Shown here one piece after another: positions 31,285 to 32,849 of a stretch of 32,849 bases of DNA (position 1 is the stretch's first letter; the number at the start of each line of letters is the position of its first letter). The notes under the pieces are model-generated. The model was not told where the DNA came from, searched no databases, and saw nothing but the letters and a program-made list of their open reading frames with translations. A program made the translations under genes and the position numbers. Source of the stretch: Oceanobacillus luteolus (GTDB taxonomy: Bacteria > Bacillota > Bacilli > Bacillales > Amphibacillaceae); NCBI RefSeq assembly GCF_023715655.1, contig NZ_JAMBON010000039.1, forward strand, positions 1-32,849, given 5' to 3'.

Positions 31285-31379
31285 ATTTGGCATACGTAAT
31301 TTTAGTATATCATGAGAGAATTAATTTTTTTAGAGAAAAATATTGACAACTATTAGCTGGTTTAGCACAATAAGAGATT

Positions 31380-31841
31380 TTATAAATACCCCTTCATCCT
31401 AATTACTTTACCATCAACCTCTGGACCAATTTCTTTCATTCCATTTTTTCTATAAAAATTGATTGCTCCAGTGTTTGAGGGGGAAACTCTTAGATGATAC
31501 TCACTAACTTTATTATTCTCAAAAAATTGTATTGCGTAGTCATGTAATTCTTTTCCTTTACCTTTTCCCCGCATTTCAGGAATTAAGTAATATAAATTTA
31601 CATACCCAATTTTTTTACCTTCAAATTCTCGAATAGTTAACTCTAGTTGTCCAATATATTTACCGTCCTCTACAACTAAGACAAAGCCTTTTGAGAAATC
31701 CTTTATTTTTTCATCTAACCAACGTAAATACTCCTCTTCATCAAATCCCGAAGCATCTCCAAAACTTACTTTAAAAGAGTCTTTCCGAAATTCAACTACT
31801 TTATCTCGATCCTTCTTTATTTCAATTTCCTTGAATTCCAC
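31380..31841 (-). CDS. GNAT-family N-acetyltransferase
   Basis: The 153-residue protein is a complete GNAT domain. Strand beta4 and the acetyl-CoA loop are GYVNLYYLIPEMRGKGKGKEL near residue 80 (read as GYVNLYYLIPEM and RGKGKGKEL, giving the R/Q-x-x-G-x-G/A loop). The C-terminal YHLRVSPSNTGAINFYRKNG is the typical motif B with a late tyrosine. Substrate unknown. GTG start at 31841, with GGGGGG five or six bases upstream. It is followed on the right by the DUF5694 gene, same strand, 149 bases apart. Confidence 0.9.
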   Translation of the reverse strand: MEFKEIEIKKDRDKVVEFRKDSFKVSFGDASGFDEEEYLRWLDEKIKDFSKGFVLVVEDGKYIGQLELTIREFEGKKIGYVNLYYLIPEMRGKGKGKELHDYAIQFFENNKVSEYHLRVSPSNTGAINFYRKNGMKEIGPEVDGKVIRMKGYL

Positions 31842-31942
31842 TTTATCCCCCCTAATAAAGTCTCTTTCCTTCTTCTTTGTTCACTAATGTACTCTATTAG
31901 ATTATAGATTCTACAAAAAAGTGCTTTTATCCTTCATTCAGA

Positions 31943-31962
31943 ATTGCACCCTTTAGTGCAAT
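31943..31962. promoter_or_regulatory. Perfect inverted repeat between the DUF5694 and GNAT genes
   Basis: ATTGCAC-ccttta-GTGCAAT, seven paired bases each side, in the 149-base gap. There is no strong T-run, so it may be a protein-binding site or a weak terminator after the DUF5694 gene. Confidence 0.4.
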
Positions 31963-31990
31963 AAGAATTGAATTTTAGAGGTGTTTAAAT

Positions 31991-32695
31991 TCAAGTTAGA
32001 TAATTCAGGGGCTGGACAACCTTACAGACTTCACTTTCTTCAATAAATTTATTAACAATTGTTGAATGTGAACAACCCACTATAAATAGGATCCGTTCCT
32101 CCTGTATATTAATGAGACGTGTTAAATTTGAGAACATAATCAAATTCCTTTTGTACCACCAACTTAACCATTTCATACCAACATAATTGTTGAAGTCACC
32201 GATGCGTGCAATATTTACATACATCTTATGCAACGTATTAAGCCAAGAGGGGTCATTTAACTCTCTATAATAATCTAATATACTCGTATTATCCGTTAAT
32301 TCTGGTATATAAATCCCATCGTAAATTTCACTAAAAAGTTCTGGTTGATTTTCTTTTGCCCACTTCTCCATATCTCCATATTCCATTCCAGCATTATCTA
32401 TCCAATCTATCGGATAGATCTCTTCATGTTTCAACATTCTCCCTAATCGGAAACCAATTTGAAATATTTCATTCATTTCTAGGTTATATGTACCATCATT
32501 ATATTTTCTATATTTATTATTTAATAGCTCGGTCTTATCAACTGCCATTTCAACAGCTATCTTTGTTGGTTTAAAACTTGCTAATTTAGATACTAAATCC
32601 TCAATTTCAATTTGCCTTTTTTCCGAATATAAATCTTCATGTTCAGCCATGTGAAAAGTTCCGAGTACAAGAACTTTTGCATTTTCACTTTTCAA
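31991..32695 (-). CDS. DUF5694-family protein, TraB/EreA-like fold
   Basis: The 234-residue product begins VLVLGTFHMAEHEDLYS, with GTFH at about 12-15, and ends with VGCSHSTIVNKF, giving a second GxxH at about 207-210. These paired GxxH motifs, with IAVEMAVDK near 46, put it with DUF5694 and the wider TraB/GumN/EreA group of putative metal-dependent hydrolases. It lacks a signal peptide, so it is probably cytoplasmic, unlike the lipoprotein relative at 6144-7382. TTG 32695 follows AAGGAGGG by seven bases. The IS110 copy B begins about 27 bases upstream of the start codon, so the promoter has probably been displaced. Confidence 0.8.
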   Translation of the reverse strand: MKSENAKVLVLGTFHMAEHEDLYSEKRQIEIEDLVSKLASFKPTKIAVEMAVDKTELLNNKYRKYNDGTYNLEMNEIFQIGFRLGRMLKHEEIYPIDWIDNAGMEYGDMEKWAKENQPELFSEIYDGIYIPELTDNTSILDYYRELNDPSWLNTLHKMYVNIARIGDFNNYVGMKWLSWWYKRNLIMFSNLTRLINIQEERILFIVGCSHSTIVNKFIEESEVCKVVQPLNYLT

Positions 32696-32721
32696 TGAAA
32701 AACCCTCCTTGTATACTGCCC

Positions 32722-32849
32722 TTTTCGTAATATAAGGTTAACCAGATATTTCTGGTTGACCATTTTTTATATGGTTTTATTATAACAGTAGCCGGGGTAG
32801 AACGTCTCTGCCCGTGGGACATTTGATCCCGTCAACTAAACCGTTCGCC
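32722..32849 (+). mobile_element. Left end of a second IS110-family element, copy B (cut by the window edge)
   Basis: From CGTAATATAAGG at 32726 this region follows copy A (29743 onward) base for base with about 15 substitutions and two short indels, in the same orientation. It includes the terminator-like hairpin (32736-32761), the TTGACC-16-TATTAT promoter and the beginning of the first stem-loop. The transposase gene would lie beyond the window. Confidence 0.9.
32790..32849 (+). ncRNA. Candidate bridge RNA of IS110 copy B, 5' part
   Basis: GGGGTAGAAC (32794-32803) pairs with GTTC (32843-32846) and the following GCC, the T-A pair of copy A becoming a T-G wobble. A GGGA/TCCC hairpin (32816-32830) has a different loop from copy A (CATTTGA against CTAGA). 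The 5' side of the internal loop holds CTGCCC (32808-32813), identical to the flank at 32716-32721. The 3' part is outside the window. Confidence 0.65.

Larger units (their letters stand above)
29739..31300 (+). mobile_element. IS110-family insertion sequence, copy A
   Basis: Contains a long non-coding left end (about 250 bases), a DEDD transposase and a short right end. The left boundary is placed by comparison with the second copy: the two are alike from CGTAATATAAGG (29743 and 32726) rightward and differ to the left. The four bases before (AGAT here, TTTT in copy B) may or may not belong to the element. The right end is uncertain: CGTAAT recurs at 31295-31300, but a guide-like match at 31360-31366 would place it about 60 bases further right. 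No terminal inverted repeats are seen, as usual in IS110. Confidence 0.85.

Noticed and set aside
29743-31300. CGTAAT at both ends as a target-site duplication
   Set aside because: IS110 elements usually make no such duplication, and the same CGTAAT belongs to the conserved left end of copy B. The right-hand copy may be chance, so it is used only as a provisional boundary.
29739-32849. Classical composite transposon formed by the two IS110 copies
   Set aside because: IS110 elements lack terminal inverted repeats and are not known to move as paired ends; the copies are also diverged. Deletion by recombination is more plausible than joint transposition.
1-32849. tRNA or rRNA genes
   Set aside because: No cloverleaf with a GGTTCGA-type T-arm and CCA-proximal stem, and no rRNA-like sequence, was found on reading both strands.

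Overview
The window looks like chromosome from a low-GC, endospore-forming Bacillaceae bacterium. The evidence is a minor small acid-soluble spore protein (SspL-like), strong AGGAGG-type ribosome binding sites with frequent GTG/TTG starts, a Bacillus-type yrrT-mccA-mccB cluster, CsaA, a thi operon under a TPP riboswitch, and an osmolyte-type ABC transporter. The genus cannot be fixed from the sequence alone; a halotolerant relative of Bacillus such as Oceanobacillus or Virgibacillus would fit.

Layout. 1-752: a tandem array of 52-bp hairpin-bearing repeats, then a multi-spanning transporter (753-2168). 2243-5471: sspL, and a TetR regulator divergent from an MMPL exporter. 5547-6059: a second 52-bp array. 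6144-10651: a TraB/GumN-type lipoprotein, a DUF457 membrane protein, an unknown membrane-anchored protein behind a run of TTGAC boxes, a tRNA-dihydrouridine synthase and a DUF2200 protein. 10739-13199: a two-gene ABC uptake system whose permease and binding protein are fused. 13547-18262: csaA, a frameshifted DUF2207 gene, a YqcI/YcgG protein and an acyl-CoA synthetase. 18321-20351: an NTF2-like protein with an M24 peptidase, and an orphan holin-like protein. 20398-21130: an IS200/IS605 element carrying only tnpA. 21219-23950: yrrT-mccA-mccB, homocysteine-to-cysteine conversion. 24078-24996: a frameshifted NERD-domain gene. 25017-25442: a third 52/53-bp array. 25579-27991: TPP riboswitch-thiD-thiM-thiE, a complete thiamine salvage route. 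28096-29464: an acetyltransferase-like protein and an AhpD-like protein. 29593-31300: an alpha/beta-hydrolase remnant followed by an IS110-family element. 31380-32695: a GNAT protein and a DUF5694 protein. 32722-32849: the left end of a second, diverged IS110 copy.

Two signals stand out. First, three separate intergenic arrays contain 8-10 units each, all with a 52-53 bp period (about five helical turns) and an inverted repeat in each unit. Arrays 1 and 2 share a core sequence; array 3 shares only the design. Second, the non-coding left ends of the two IS110 copies look like bridge-RNA genes. In each copy the 5' side of the first internal loop contains a six-base segment identical to the host DNA just outside that same copy (GCACCC for one, CTGCCC for the other). 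This is what a target guide would look like.

Both frameshifted genes (DUF2207 and NERD) are restored by removing a single base. They may be real pseudogenes, reversible length changes or assembly errors.
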